Source: Mesostigma viride
Taxonomy: Eukaryota > Streptophyta > Mesostigmatophyceae > Mesostigmatales > Mesostigmataceae
Length of the DNA: 64,000 nt
NCBI GenBank assembly: GCA_009746045.1
Contig: RPFO01001989.1
Location: forward strand, 1-64,000
Reading direction: 5' to 3'
Shown: positions 40,862 to 52,899 of the stretch, one piece after another
Numbering within the stretch: position 1 is the first letter of the stretch
Layout: each line of letters begins with the position of its first letter
The notes under the pieces: model-generated
The model's input: only the letters and a program-made list of their open reading frames with translations
Told to the model about the DNA's origin: nothing
The model's database searches: none
Program-made: the position numbers and the translations under genes

Positions 40862-42838
40862 GCCACGAGCCACGAGGTAGCCATGGCTGACGGCGGAGCT
40901 CATAACTTTCACGTTTGAGCACCGAATTTAGCCGTGAATATCACTATCGCTTCGTCTTTCTAAGACGCACATGCTGATATAGTTTTCCGAATCTGAAACG
41001 CAATATATGACGAGCAAACGCCTCTCGACGCAACGCAGTTTGGCGGATGCGCTCGCCCATGAAAATGCGGCAGCTGCGGCTGCAGCTTTGCCAGCTCCGG
41101 CAGGCAGCGGTGACACTAGTCGTGCACTGGTGGTCGCCCAGCAACCTCCCGGGCTCAATGCCTCGCCATCGGCATCGCCTGACCCTAAACGCGCCCGCTC
41201 AGCCGATAAAACAGGAGGGTCTTCACGCCCCTCGGAACCGCGCTGTCGGCTCCAACCTTTCCAGGTCGATGATCATGATCACGACTGGACCAACATGCCT
41301 CCGTCCGATGCTCTGCACTGCATCCTCTACGGGGACTACGCCTCGCTTTACGATCTGTGCCTCCATCTCCACGACAACAAACGCCTCCTCCTCCCGGACG
41401 GCCGCCGCTGGAACGACATCCGCCTGCTGTTCGGGTGCCCCCGCCCCCAACTCCAGCACACCATCCTCAACTCCCTTCTCCAGCGCTCTGACGGCGAGAT
41501 CTGGGCTCCATCCATCTCCGCCCCCACACTTCGCTCCATCCTTACGGAAGCCTTTCAGCAGCACGTGATCCCCCTTGCTGCATGCCGACGTAGCAGCAAT
41601 CAGTGGCACGCTGACTGCTGAACTTCCTCACATTTCCACCACCGCCGCCTCCACCTCCACTGCCATTGCCGCCTCCACTGCCGACATCCAAGCCCAGCTC
41701 CTCGACCTCGACCAACGCCTTCAAGCCACCGCCACCGCCCTTGAGAGCTTGCATGACACCGCCGGCCTCACCGCCGGCCAGGCGGTGAAGGACATCGCCG
41801 CCCAGCCGGCGCCTGCTGGCCCGGCCGGCGATGCTCCCTCCACCTGGGCGGACTTGCTCAAGCAGCACACCACCTCCACCACCTCCACCATCACGGCACA
41901 ACTCAAGCAACAAGCCCTCGACCTTCGCGAGGAAGCCGACATCGCCAGGCGCAGCCACAATGTCATCGTCAAGCACTTCGACCAGCCGGCAGGTGAGACC
42001 TCCACGAGCCTTCTTGAGGCATTTAAGCGCGACATTTTTGCCCCCATGCTACTCGCTGGTGAGCTGGACATGTCGGCTGTCCGCCTCCCCCGCGCGCGGG
42101 GGAAGGCTGGCCGGGCACCCGTGCTCCTCACCTGTACATTCTGATCTGTACATGGCGGACAAGCTGTCGTTCCTTAAATGCCGCAAGAGGCTCTCGGAGA
42201 CTCGCTTCACGCTGGACGACGACTTGACCCTGGCCCAGCAACAGCGGCGACGCGAGCTATGGCCGACCTACCTTCAGCTCCGGCAGAGCGCACGGGGGAA
42301 GCCGGTACTGATACTGGAGGGGGGCGGTCATCCACGTTGACCACAAGCCCTGGCAGCCCCCTCCTGCCACCTCAGACTAGGAATATATACCAGTAGTGTA
42401 GATTAGTCAGGCTTAGCCTAGCATGTGGCCCACGCGCATGTGCGCCCATAATGGCCCCCATGGATGATGCCTTCAGCATTTAGCCAAGCCATGTCCATAA
42501 TGGGACCCCCATGGATGTTGCATTAAGAATTTAGCCATGCTATGCCTGTGCAGAGAGATGCTCTAGATAGAGCTGCATGTTGAGAAGCCATGCCCTAGCT
42601 CTTGTATAGATAGCCATGATGATCTTCCTTCCCCGTGCTGGGATCCCCTTAGTTGGGTTGAACCCGAGACAGCATGGTGGTGCCGGTGCCCTTGAGGCAC
42701 CTAGAGCAAGTAGTTGCTTACATTCCACTCTTGCAGGAAGTAGCCCAGAATGTATTAAAAGCCATATGCCCCTTCTCCGGGATATGTGCTACATGTACTC
42801 CCAACGGAGTTATGTTTCTAATTAACCCAGTTAATTGA
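40862..42838 (+). mobile_element. ORF1-only element family 1, near full-length, ORF frameshifted
   Basis: Full 5' UTR (GCCACGAGGTAGCCATGGCT on), start at 41007 (MTSKRLSTQRSLADALAHEN), and 3' end with hairpin ACATGTACTCCCAACGGAGT at 42801-42820. Compared with the intact copy, extra bases near 41578 (TGCATGCCG) break the frame. The second part resumes as MLHADVAAISGTLTAELPHI and breaks again near 42130. No reverse transcriptase is present. Confidence 0.78.
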
Positions 42839-42986
42839 TTTTAATGCGTGGTTTGCATTATGCATGCATGCATGCATTATGCACGCATGCATTAATTAAT
42901 TAATAAATTAATTAAGAACATAGCTCCGTGGGGAGAATATGTAACACATAGCCCTGAGAAGGGGCATCTATGGGTTTTTACTGGGC
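42839..42986 (-). mobile_element. Reversed family-1 tail
   Basis: A (ATGC)n palindromic stretch (42858-42890) and TTAATTAATTAATAAATTAATTAA lead into GAACATAGCTCCGTGGGGAG and GCCCTGAGAAGGGGCAT. This is the reverse complement of the family-1 3' end (compare 52800-52860), cut off where family 2 begins. Confidence 0.6.
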
Positions 42987-45089
42987 TCACCGCAGACGCG
43001 AGTGCATGCAAATGGCTGACGGCGGTATGGCTGACGGCGGTATGGCTAGCTGACGGCGGAGTTCAGATCTTCTTTGCGTCTGAGCCCCAAATTCGGTCAG
43101 ACCAATTGCATGATTGCATTCGATGCGCCTCGCCAGTATAATCGGCTACGGCTGAAACGCAGTATCAACTCCAAAAACAGCACGTGACAAGCAGCTATGA
43201 CGACTCCAAAATTGCAAAACGGGGGTTGGAAAAGGAGCTTTCCGGCTCCCATGCAGCCCAACCCACTCCCCATCGTCCTTGCCCGGTCGACTGGGCCCGC
43301 ATGAACCCACCGCCAGCAAAACCATCGCCAAGCGCCTCGCCAGAGCCCAAGAAATTCTGCTACGAAACAAGCAAATGACGACAGTACCTAGACTACGCAT
43401 GCTTTACGGTCAGCGGCTCAGGCTGCGACTGACCGAGAATTATGCACCGAGATCAGTGCATTACTACGCACGGGAACACAAGCTCCGTGGGCCCGATGGG
43501 CCCATCCCCGCCGACAAGGTGGAGGAGTTCCTTGCCCTGCCAGAATTCAACCATCCGCAGCGCCTCGCCATCCTCTTCAGCTTCTTCAAGCTCACTGCGC
43601 GTGACCTCGACGCTTGGCTCCGCAACCCAGCCCGGCCTGCGCACCCGGCAGCCACACCGGCTGCATGCCTCCCTCTGCAAGGATGACCTCCGCTAGCAGT
43701 GCTGGAGGATCGCACGTACGTGACCTGGCTGGCCGCTGGCCGAGAAGATGGCATTGATCGATGACTACAGAGCTCAACACGGTGGAGGCCAAGGTCTCCA
43801 ATGAATACGGAAACCAAGCCTGTCGCACACAAGCTACAACCTCAGCTCGCGGCGCTGCAGACCACGGCGCAGGCATCCGAGGCACATGCTGCACTCCTCT
43901 CCCGCCTCAACCAGGTGGAGGGCAATTAGTGCGGCGTGCTCATGAAGAAGCTTGAAGCCATCACCGCCCACACCGAGGCCCTGGCCACACAGGTCCCAAC
44001 GATAGCGGAGCAGACGGCCACCATATTATCCCAGCCACCCCGGCAGGATGCTGGCGACCTCCCGCGCCACTCTCCTACAGTATGCGGACCTGCTGCGGTC
44101 AGCGACCGCCTCAACCACTGACGCCATCGCCACGAAGCTCCAGGAGCTGGAGGACCACCGCCAGCCGGGCCGATCGAACAACGGGAGGCCACCGACTGCG
44201 CTCGCCGCGAGTGCCGAGTGGTGCTGCATCGTTTCCCCCAGAAGCCAGGTGAGACGTCAACCACCCTTACCGACGAGCTCAAGGACCAGCTTCTCACCCT
44301 CATCATGGGCCTGGTAGGTGAGGTAGAACTGTCAGAGCGGGCCGGCCACCGCCTTCCCCACTCACGGGACAAGGCCGCTCCCCCACCAGTCCTGCTCACA
44401 TTCCCCTCCCCTGAGGACAAGCGGCGGTTCCTTTCTCATCGCAAGAGGTTGCACGACCTCACCTGGACGCTGGACGACGACCTGAGCCCCGCTCAGCAGC
44501 AGCAGCGAAGCGACCTCAGTCTGCTAGCTGTGGCCGGAACACCTCCGGCCGCCACAAGCAGGACCCCCAGAAGCCCAAGGTGTACTGGAGGGGCGGGCTA
44601 GCTGGGACCTGATGATTAACCACAATTAAGATGTGGACGCACCCTGCGGGCTAGAATAGTTTGTATAACAGCCCTAGCTTGTATCCATTGGTAGTCACTG
44701 CCGCCATGGCAGCCATATTGCCTAGAATGTTTGCCTAGCTGTGCCACCATACCTAGTCACGTGCACCGCTAACACACGGTACACAACCAGCCATAGCCTC
44801 AGCGTAGCCCTTGTACAGCCATGATACGTCCTGGCTATGATCAGTTTACTTGCCCACGCTACTTGTTACTGATGATATGCTCACATGGGTCTTATTGCAC
44901 CCACACTCACAGTGCCGGATCGTCTATGGCGTGTCCGATTTGCCGCTGTGGCATGCCTCTGGCATGAAGGAGAAAGGGGGTCTCTGCCCTTTCTTCCTGT
45001 TGTGCACATGCAGGGATTACAAGCACTTCGGTGCTCCGTCAGTGACTCCCCAACGAGAGCACGAGTTTAATTAACTTAATTAATTAATT
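42987..45089 (+). mobile_element. ORF1-only element family 2, near full-length, ORF broken
   Basis: A 5' UTR like family 1 but divergent (repeated GGCTGACGGCGGTAT) precedes protein fragments in changing frames. QRLRLRLTENYAPRSVHYYA is near 43410, LMKKLEAITAHTEALATQVP near 43936 (coiled coil) and VVLHRFPQKPGETSTTLTDE near 44220. The RRM-like end, with PVLLTFPSPEDKRRFLSHRK and LDDDLSPAQQQQRSDL, is near 44385-44520. The 3' UTR (44600-45075) ends in the hairpin GTGCTCCGTCAGTGACTCCC...GAGCAC and a TTTAATTAACTTAATTAATT tail. Confidence 0.72.
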
Positions 45090-45500
45090 GAATTGAGCAG
45101 GCGGATGCTCATCAGAGAGCAGAACACGGAACCTTGCGGAACGCCAGCAGAAGCCCCCGCACCGCCAGCACTTTGTGTGCACAACAGGAGAAAGTGCAGA
45201 GACCCCCAGTCTCCTTCATGCCGAAGGCATGCCACCCATGTGACACAACTGCTTGAAGATGCAGGGCTTCTGGGACTATCCGTACTCCGCGCCCGCATGA
45301 TTGACAAAGAGAAATGGGCTGCCATCTGCGATAAGCACCTTCCTGAGGGGTGTGCTCCTGTTTCCTCCCCACGGGCCCCGCGGCCCGTTGCTAGCCAGGG
45401 TAGAAGTCCGCAGGTGCCGGAGGTTATTGGTACGTCCTGAGGATATAGCCGCTACACTACCGCCTCGTCTGCCATTACAGTAGAGGACAGCTCGGATAAG
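45090..45500. mobile_element. Mosaic of LINE scraps and a family-2 3' UTR piece
   Basis: Minus strand 45165-45090 encodes GVPQGSVFCSLMSIRLLN, the domain-B motif of a reverse transcriptase. 45176-45236 is a reversed piece of family-2 3' UTR. Plus strand 45238-45350 encodes VTQLLEDAGLLGLSVLRARM with KEKWAAICDKH, a diverged LINE C terminus. Nothing here is functional. Confidence 0.5.
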
Positions 45501-45659
45501 GATTACATCCCCATCTAGTGCCTAATGGTTGGGGGATAATGCAGACGATATTTGTTTAAACTTTTGTGCAATTATTTTTCTAATGAGATTAGCATAGTAC
45601 TCCGTGGCATGCCTTTGCGCATGACACGCAAGTACTTTAAGTAAAATACTACTTTTACT

Positions 45660-46690
45660 TGCATGCCACAGCTGCATGCGGGCACGCTAGCTAAACGGAC
45701 ACGCTAATTAACGATCCGGCAGTCTGTGGGTGCAATAAGACCCATGTGAGCATATCATAACAAGGAGCGTGGGCAAGTAATCTGATCGAAGCCAGGACGT
45801 AGCATGGCAGTGAACAATTGGACTAAGCTAAGGCTATGGCTGGTTGTGTACCGTGCGTTAGCGGTGCACGTGACTAGGTATAAGGTGACACAACTAGGCA
45901 AACATTCTAAGCATGGCTGCCATGGCGGCAGTCGGTGACTACCAATGAAGTCAAGCTATATAGGGCTACATGCTATTAATTCTAGCCCGCTGGGGGCGTC
46001 CACATCTTGTGGTTGATCATCAGGTCCCCGCCCCTCCAGTACACCTTGGGCTTCTGGGGGTCCTGCTAATTGTGGCGGAGGTATTCAGGCCACAGGTCAC
46101 GTCGCTGCTGCTGCCGCTGAGCGGGGGTCAGGTCGTCGTCCAGCGTCCAGGTGAGGTCGTGCAACCGCTTGCGACGAGAGAGGAACCGCTGCTTGTCGAT
46201 CCTCACGGGAGGGGAAGGTGAGCAGGACTGGTGGGGGAGCCGCCTTGTCCCGTGAGTGGGGAAGGCGGTGGCACCCACGCAGTTCTACCTCACCTACCAG
46301 GCCCATGAGGGTAAGGAGCTGGTCCTTAAGCTCGTGGGCAAGGGAGGTTGACGTCTCACCTGGCTTCTGGGGGAAGCGACGCAGCACCACCCGCAGCAGT
46401 CGCGGCGGGCGCGGTCGGTGGCCGGCCTCCAGTTGTTGAGCCTGGCGAAGGTCTTCAAGCTCCTGGAGCTTCGTAGCGCTGGCGTCGGTGGTGGAGGCGC
46501 GGTCGCTGTCCGCAGCAGGTTCGCATAGGAGAGGGGCGGGAGGTCACCAGCATCCAGCCGGGGTGGCTGGGATGCGATGGTGGCCGTCTGCTCCTCGATC
46601 TTTGGGACCTGTGAGGCAAGGCCGGCCTCGGTGTGGGCGGTGATGGCTTCAAGCTTCTTCATGAGCACGCCGCACTTGCCCTCCACCTGG
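45660..46690 (-). mobile_element. Family-2 element, truncated at both ends, reversed
   Basis: The minus strand reads from the coiled-coil region (MKKLEAITAHTEAGLASQVP near 46660), through VVLRRFPQKPGETSTSLAHE and the PVLLTFPS... RRM end, to the 3' UTR. It stops near 45660 before the terminal hairpin. Several frameshifts are present. Confidence 0.7.
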
Positions 46691-47684
46691 ACCGAGAGAC
46701 AAGTATATTATGATATAATTCTTATCATTTCAATATTATTAGTATTGTTCTAGTTTTATTCTATCTTATTAGTTTTTTATTTCTCTCCTAAATACCACTT
46801 CTCTTTGCCTTTACTCCAAGTTATTACTATTTTAAAAAAAAAATAATGATAACATGCCTCCGTTGGGAGATCATGTAGCACATATTCCTTGATGGATGGT
46901 GGAGTGGAAGGAGCCGCGTAATTGAACTAACCTTAATAGTAACTCTAAGCTATATCTAGTCTAGAAAGATCCTAACTACACTACACTACTCATCAAAACG
47001 CCGGGCCTCCTCTTGGGGGGAGGTGGCTTGCCCAAAGGGGCTGGTGTGTGAGCCTTGACAATCTTCTGCCACCGCGTCTTGTTCTACATGGCAGTCCAAA
47101 CAAGGGAGAGAGAGCAGATGCGGTCTTCAAACTGGGCTGGGACCACGAGGTCGTCCAGCAACATCTGGATGTAGTTCGTGACATGTTTCCCTACCCTTTT
47201 GGGAATGCCCTAGCTTGGGGCCAGGCCAGGTCAGAATATGCCGCCCTGGCTGGCTGGCCAAGCCGCTGGGGGGCGGGCCTGCCAGACCAAGGGCGGTGTC
47301 GACCTGGCTGGTGCGAGCAAGGTTATTACTATCTATCACTGTTATGTTCGTGCTTCCTATCTATTGTCTCACTGGCTACACCCTTTCACCTTGCACTTCT
47401 TCCTTGGAGTAGCTGGATCGACACGAACCTTTAGACCCTGCATGTTGGATCGGAGATCCCAGCCGGGTATATACGCATGCATGCATGGGCCGGCGCTCAA
47501 ACATGGAACTCCGGCCTGACCCGTACGTACTTCAACATCGCGCAGATCTGCCGTCTGCGCCTATGGTGAGGCGCCTCACCATATCCCAGCAATGAGCTCT
47601 TTCTTTATTACATTTTTGTTTCGTTATTATTATTATTATCATTATTGTTTTTACTATGTTTACATTTTATTTATTCATTATGCT
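46691..47684. other. AT-rich spacer and LINE scraps
   Basis: 46691-46850 is very AT-rich. At 46857-46895 is another hairpin of the form AACATGCCTCCGTTGGGAGA. Minus 47330-47210 encodes LARTSQVDTALGLAG and QPGRHILTWPGP, a diverged LINE C-terminal scrap. 47600-47680 is (ATT)-rich and forms the left flank of the LTR element. Confidence 0.45.
47680..47684. repeat. Target-site duplication ATGCT of the LTR element, left copy
   Basis: ATGCT immediately before the left LTR is repeated immediately after the right LTR at 62642-62646. Confidence 0.85.
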
Positions 47685-48301
47685 AGTTGTAAGCGTGAGA
47701 ATGCCACGAATTCCGCCATGGTTCTTGCAGGAAGTTGCCTTTATTAATAACAAGGAAACACAGACGTAAGTCACGTCACTTCCAAGACTGCACGCAGCAC
47801 AGGCGACAGGGTCGCAGTGCCAAGAGAACGTGCACGCAAGAACTAGCGTCCCGGTGCGACCAAGTCACACATATAGGTTGTTAGGGACGCGTCCAAGTAA
47901 TCAGCTGCACTGTCACAGCCGAACTGTCAATCAATTGATTACACAGACTCTGGCACGCCTTTGGCGCGCAGATCTATCAATTGTCCATACGGCTAGTCCT
48001 GTGGACCTATCCGTACACTACTCAGCATCAATTGTCTCATAGGTCCTGGCGCGCTACAGTGCGCCTACCTATCAATTGACCATCAAGTCCTGTACAAGTC
48101 CTGTCAACGTCCTGCGGACTATCAAAGTGACACTTGTACATCCTGTGTCCGTACGCGCCCACAGTGGCGCGCCGGGTACTGTCGGCACAGCCTAGGAAAC
48201 GTCATAACTTTTACGTTCCTTAACCAAATGAGGCGTTCAAGGTGCCGTTGGAAAGAGCGTAACAATCTCTATCCATCTAACGTAAATCCTTTACGTTAAC
48301 T
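47685..48301 (-). repeat. 3' LTR (617 bp) of the LTR retrotransposon
   Basis: Identical in length to 62025-62641, with two substitutions seen by line-by-line comparison (one in the CAAGAGAACG/CCAGAGAACG block, one near the end). In minus orientation it has AATAAA about 60 bases before its end, and the internal side is preceded by a polypurine tract (AAAGAAAAGAAGGGATTGG, 48320-48302). Termini are AGTT...AACT, not TG...CA. Confidence 0.88.
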
Positions 48302-48404
48302 CCAATCCCTTCTTTTCTTTAGGGATCACATCCCCTGCCAGGGACCCTTGAAGTAGCTTGAAATGTCCTTCACTCCAGCTTGAAGCTTGAACAGATGTCT
48401 TTAA

Positions 48405-50093
48405 CCCCTAAATGGTCTTGCTGCCGATTTTCCGCCAAAAATCGAGTTCCAGCCGATGCATCGGCCCCTTCTCGGGGGACCAGATGCCGCGAAATCTATT
48501 GAGAATTAGGAAACGTTCAGCTGAGAAGATCGAAAGTTTATAAAATTCTTCACAGCATGGTACTAGGGTTTGCATACTTTTGACAAAGTTATAGAGGTGT
48601 TCTGGCCGGTCAAAGTACAAGGGGTCAGGGTACTTTTTCACGTACAACGTGCATTCCGGAAAACGACGACCTGGCCATGGCGGCTTGCGCCCACGCATGG
48701 CATTTACGTTTGCGTTCGAATTTTCTGGCCAAACTTAGGATATTGATTTTAAACGTCCTAAAGATGATACAGGCCAATTTTTGGTTCGCGGGAATGCCAT
48801 TTGATAGGTGTCGGCAGCGTTCTTGCTGGAAAAAACTGCGATCAGGCCGGACGATAGAAACGTTGACAGCAATACCTTTCCGGCGTATTTTAAAGGATAT
48901 ATTGGTTTCTTTGTACTTTTTATGATACATAGTAGTCGTAAACGTGCAAGGGTGGCCAGAAATCGCCGAATCCAGCGACCATGCTGCACAACTTTGGTGT
49001 GCCGAAATGCGCCATTTTGCGGCCACCGCCTGGGCCAAGTTAACGCCATCCATGCCTGGTAAAGCTTAAGCATCGTTTTCCTATCGATGTTTGACGTTTA
49101 TATATACGTTCTAGCTTGTGTAGCACATTCTTTTTGCACTATTCATGCTCTTTCTTGACCCTGGCCTGGCCCCTTTCTAAAACACCCTTCTTAGATGCTT
49201 CCCTCAGTCAGTTGACCTGCCACAGGGTGATGGTGATAAGTTTTAGAGGCTGTATGGGTTTGAGTACCTCCATATATGTTTGTTATACATTTCCCATACA
49301 CATATTGCATGAGTGTGAGGCAGTTGGCTGGTCTCTGTGGCATCATCAAGCACGTAACTGGTGAGTAAAAGCTTCCCATTGACAGCATGTGCCACCAGGT
49401 GTGCTGGCCATCACCTGGCAAGCTATAGCAGCTTAGGCCTAGTTTATCCTTGCTAGGGCAGGCTGAAATAGGCTCAACACCACTAGTTTGTTGGTGGCTG
49501 CCTCCTAGAATGCATGCCTTGCGTAGGGTGTCCGTACCACGTTACCTACGTGCATGGACAAGGTGGCACCTGCACATAGGTGCCATGTAAGGGCAGTGTG
49601 ATGATGCAGTTATGTTTCCCCATCATTGTGGAAGGGAAATGTATTGTTTGGCATGGTTGGTGGCCATATTAGGAGGTAGTATGCCCACCCCTACTCCCTT
49701 GGTTGCTTTTTACCAACGGTACCCCTATGGGCTGTACTGGGTGTAACTGCTGGTATACCCACCCAAATTATGACCCCAATGGCTCAAACTGTTCAGCAAC
49801 TAATTGTTTATCATCCCTGAAGTGGTAGGTGCCCAGGTCTTATAACATAATTCAAAATGCACATTCTACCAAAAATGAAAACGCGCGTCTTGACCCCCCT
49901 GACTTTGACGGCAGTTAAACATGGCCTACCCTGCATATATGTGAGGTTGTGATATACCAACCCGAAGGGCAACTCATGGACATGCTTGGCCCCCAAGGAC
50001 AGCCATTGGATATGGGTAGGTTGGATGGCATCTGGTTTGCAAAATTGTGAAGATCCAGCCGATTTATCGGCAGGATCTCAGACCATTTAGGGG
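48405..50093. mobile_element. piggyBac-like non-autonomous element, 1689 bp, TTAA target site
   Basis: TTAA at 48401-48404 and 50094-50097. The termini are inverted repeats starting CCCCTAAATGGTCT, fitting the piggyBac pattern (TTAA target, CCC-rich start). Subterminal palindromes GCCGATGCATCGGC and GCCGATAAATCGGC-type occur near the two ends. It is almost the same as the copy at 56501-59973 in the opposite orientation. No transposase is seen; the short ORFs differ between copies mainly at amino-acid-changing sites. Confidence 0.82.
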
Positions 50094-50097
50094 TTAA

Positions 50098-50956
50098 TGG
50101 CCATTGCCATTCCCCCAGCCTTTTCTTTTAAGGAACTGGAAAAGAAACAGATCTGCCACAGGGAAAAACCATTCCATGAGAAATGGATAAAAACCTATGG
50201 AAGTGGCATTACAGAGTACCACCAGATATTAGAAGCACACAAAATTAAATACATACAGGTTAATTCTATGAGGTCTTCTCCAGGAATTAATCCCATCACC
50301 TCGGTAGAGCCTCCAGTACAATGACCTTCTGGCGGTGAGTTACATTAATCCCAGATACTAATCCCATAAAACCCAGTACATATTCAATATAAGTACAATA
50401 AATCCATGACAATTAAAATACCACTTGACAAAGTAAGGCGTATTACAATAGTTTGCCTGTCATTCTCTCAACAGGGGTCTATTGGCGCCCGTCTTACGGC
50501 GCCCGTCTACTTGCCAGATGGTAAACTGCCACAGCAAACAAATGACAAAATGAAACACATAGGCAACAATTAAATCCTGCCCTGGGGAACTAGGGAAGTC
50601 TGAACAGGCAAACACCTGAACAGGCCAGCTTGTAGAAACATAATACCAGGGAATCGAACCCCGCCCTATAAACCCCAGAATAAAGGTTCCCAGACCATTG
50701 TGAGAAGTATGTACAAATATACATTTCTTTTAAAATAGAATACATGGTCTGTAATGGACCTGTCAACCTTGTGTAGTCAACAGCATGAACCCCAGCCAAA
50801 ACCTGGCTGTATCCTGAATAAAATCAGAGTGAGTGTACCATGGTCCATGAGCCTTAGTACAGACTAAAATACAGGTATTATGCCAGTCACAATGCTGACA
50901 CTACCACACAATCTGCTCTCCAATGCCCATCTCATCAACATGTAACACAAAATTCC
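50098..50956. other. LTR-element internal 3' region
   Basis: About 860 bases between the piggyBac-like insert and the ORF1-only insert belong to the LTR element downstream of RNase H. No ORF of note is seen; the sequence is A-rich with near repeats such as GAATTAATCCCATCACC and CAGATACTAATCCCATA. Confidence 0.45.
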
Positions 50957-52878
50957 GGCCACGAGGTAGCCATGGCTGTCGGAGCTCATAACTTTCACGT
51001 TTGAGCACCGAATTTAGCCGTGAATATCACTATCGCTTCGTCTTTCTAAGACGCACATGCTGATATAATTTTCCGAATCTAAAACGCAATATATGGCGCA
51101 CAAACGCGCCTCGACGCAACGCAGCCTGGCGGCTGCGCTCGGCAATGAAAATTCTGCAGCTCAGGCTGCAGCTTCGCCTTCAGGTCCGGCAGGCGGCGAT
51201 GACACTAGTCGTGCACTGGTGGTCGTCCAGCAACCCCCCGGGCTTAACGCCTCGCCATCTGCATCGCCTGACCCCAAGCGCACCCGCCCAGCCGACGACA
51301 CAGGAGGGTCTTCACGCCCAGAACCGAGCTTTCGGCCCCGGCCTTTCAAGGTCGCAGATTACGACTGGGCCACCATTTCTCCGACCGATGCTCTGCGCTG
51401 CATCTTCTTCGGGGATTACGCTTCGCTTTACGACCTGTGCCTCCATTTCCACTCCATCAATCGCCTCCTCGCCCCGGACGGCAGCCGCTGGGCCAACATC
51501 TACGGGCTGTCCGGCTGCGTCCGCCCCCATCTCCAGCACGCCATCCTCAACTCCCTTCTCCAGCGCTCTGACGGCGAGATCTGGGCTCCACCCCTTTCCG
51601 TCCCCACCCTCCGCTCCATCCTCACGGAAGCCTTTCAGCAGCACGTGACCCCCCTTGCTGCCGACATAGCAGCAATCGGCGGCACGCTGACTGCTGAACT
51701 TCCTCACATTTCCACCGCCGCCGCCTCCACCTCCACGGCCATTTCCGCCTCCACTGCCGACATCAAAGCCCAGCTCCTCGACCTCGACCAACGCCTTCAA
51801 GCCACCGCCAACGCCCTTGAGAGCTTGCATGACACCGCCGGCCTCACCGCCCAGGCGGTGAAGGACATCGCCGCCCAGCCGGCGCCTGCTGGCTCGGCCG
51901 GCGATGCTCCCTCCACCTGGGCGGACTTGCTTAAGCAGCACACCACCTCCACCACCTCCACCATCTCGGCACAACTCAAGCAACAAGCCCTCGACCTTCG
52001 CGAGGAAGCCGACATCGCCCGGCGCAGCCACAATGTCATCGTCAAGCACTTCGACCAGCAGGCAGGTGAGACCTCCACGAGCCTTCTTGAGGCATTTAAG
52101 CGCGCCATTCTTGCCCCCATGTTACTCACTGGTGAGCTGGACATGTCGGCTGTCCGCCTCCCCCGCGCGCGGGGGAAGGCTGGCCCGGCCCCCGTGCTCC
52201 TCACCTTTAAGTACATGGCGGACAAGCTGGCGTTCCTTAAATGCCGCAAGAAGCTCTCGGAGACTCGCTTCACGCTGGACGACGACTTGACCCTGGCCCA
52301 GCAACAACGGCGACGCGAGCTATGGCCGGCCTACCTTCAGCTCCGGCAGAGCGCAAGGGGGAAGCCGGTATACTGGAGGGGGGCGGTCATCCACGTTGAC
52401 CACAAGCCCTGGCAGCCCCCTCCTGCCACCTCAGACTAGGAATATATATACCAGTAGTGTAGATTAGTAAGGCTTAGCCTAGCATGTGGCCCACGCGCAT
52501 GTGCGCCCATAATGGCCCCCATGGATGATGCCTTCAACATTTAGCCATGCTTTGTCTATAATGGGACCCCCATGGATGTTGCATTAAGAACTTAGCCATG
52601 CTATGCCATGCAGAGAGATGCTCTCTGTCGAGAAGCCATGCCCTAGCCCTTGCATAGCCATGATGATCTTCCTCCCCCGTGCCAGGATCCCCTTAGCTGG
52701 GTTGAACCTGAGACAGCATGGTGGTGCCGGTGCCCTTGCGGCACCTAGAGCAAGTGTTGCTTACATTCCCACCCTTGCATGAAGTAGCCTAGGATGTATT
52801 TAAAGCCATATGCCCCTTCTCAGGGATATGTGCTACATTGACTCCCAACGGAGTGATGTTGATAATTAATTAATTAAT
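50957..52878 (+). mobile_element. Full-length ORF1-only element family 1 (intact)
   Basis: The 5' UTR starts GCCACGAGGTAGCCATGGCT, a single intact ORF of 448 codons follows, then about 420 bases of 3' UTR ending in a hairpin around ACTCCCAACGGAGT (52838-52855) and GATAATTAATTAATTAAT. It sits inside the LTR element, so it is younger than a very young host element. No reverse transcriptase or endonuclease is encoded. Confidence 0.82.
51093..52439 (+). CDS. LINE ORF1p-like coiled-coil/RRM protein of an ORF1-only retroelement
   Basis: 448 residues, intact. Residues 1-90 are low-complexity and basic (A, S, P, R, K). Residues 90-180 form a globular part with DALRCIFFGDYASLYDLCLH. Residues about 185-320 are A/T/L-rich with heptads and DIAAQ repeats, a long coiled coil. 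Residues about 320-440 have SHNVIVKHFDQQAGETSTSL, LPRARGKAGPAPVLLTFKYM, KLAFLKCRKKL, FTLDDDLTLAQQQRRRELWP and GKPVYWRG. This matches the RRM plus C-terminal domain order of L1-type ORF1 proteins, with the typical 'LT..QR..R.elwp' helix and a KxYxRG-like ending. Such proteins bind RNA and chaperone retrotransposition. Being intact among decayed relatives suggests recent activity. Confidence 0.8.
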   Translation: MAHKRASTQRSLAAALGNENSAAQAAASPSGPAGGDDTSRALVVVQQPPGLNASPSASPDPKRTRPADDTGGSSRPEPSFRPRPFKVADYDWATISPTDALRCIFFGDYASLYDLCLHFHSINRLLAPDGSRWANIYGLSGCVRPHLQHAILNSLLQRSDGEIWAPPLSVPTLRSILTEAFQQHVTPLAADIAAIGGTLTAELPHISTAAASTSTAISASTADIKAQLLDLDQRLQATANALESLHDTAGLTAQAVKDIAAQPAPAGSAGDAPSTWADLLKQHTTSTTSTISAQLKQQALDLREEADIARRSHNVIVKHFDQQAGETSTSLLEAFKRAILAPMLLTGELDMSAVRLPRARGKAGPAPVLLTFKYMADKLAFLKCRKKLSETRFTLDDDLTLAQQQRRRELWPAYLQLRQSARGKPVYWRGAVIHVDHKPWQPPPATSD

Positions 52879-52899
52879 GCCCTATAACCATGCACCAGC

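Noticed and set aside
48408-49053. ORFs of 96 and 142 codons conserved in both piggyBac-like copies
   Set aside because: Differences between copies are mostly amino-acid changing, one ORF runs into the TIR, and overlapping frames are also open, so this is shared non-coding sequence.
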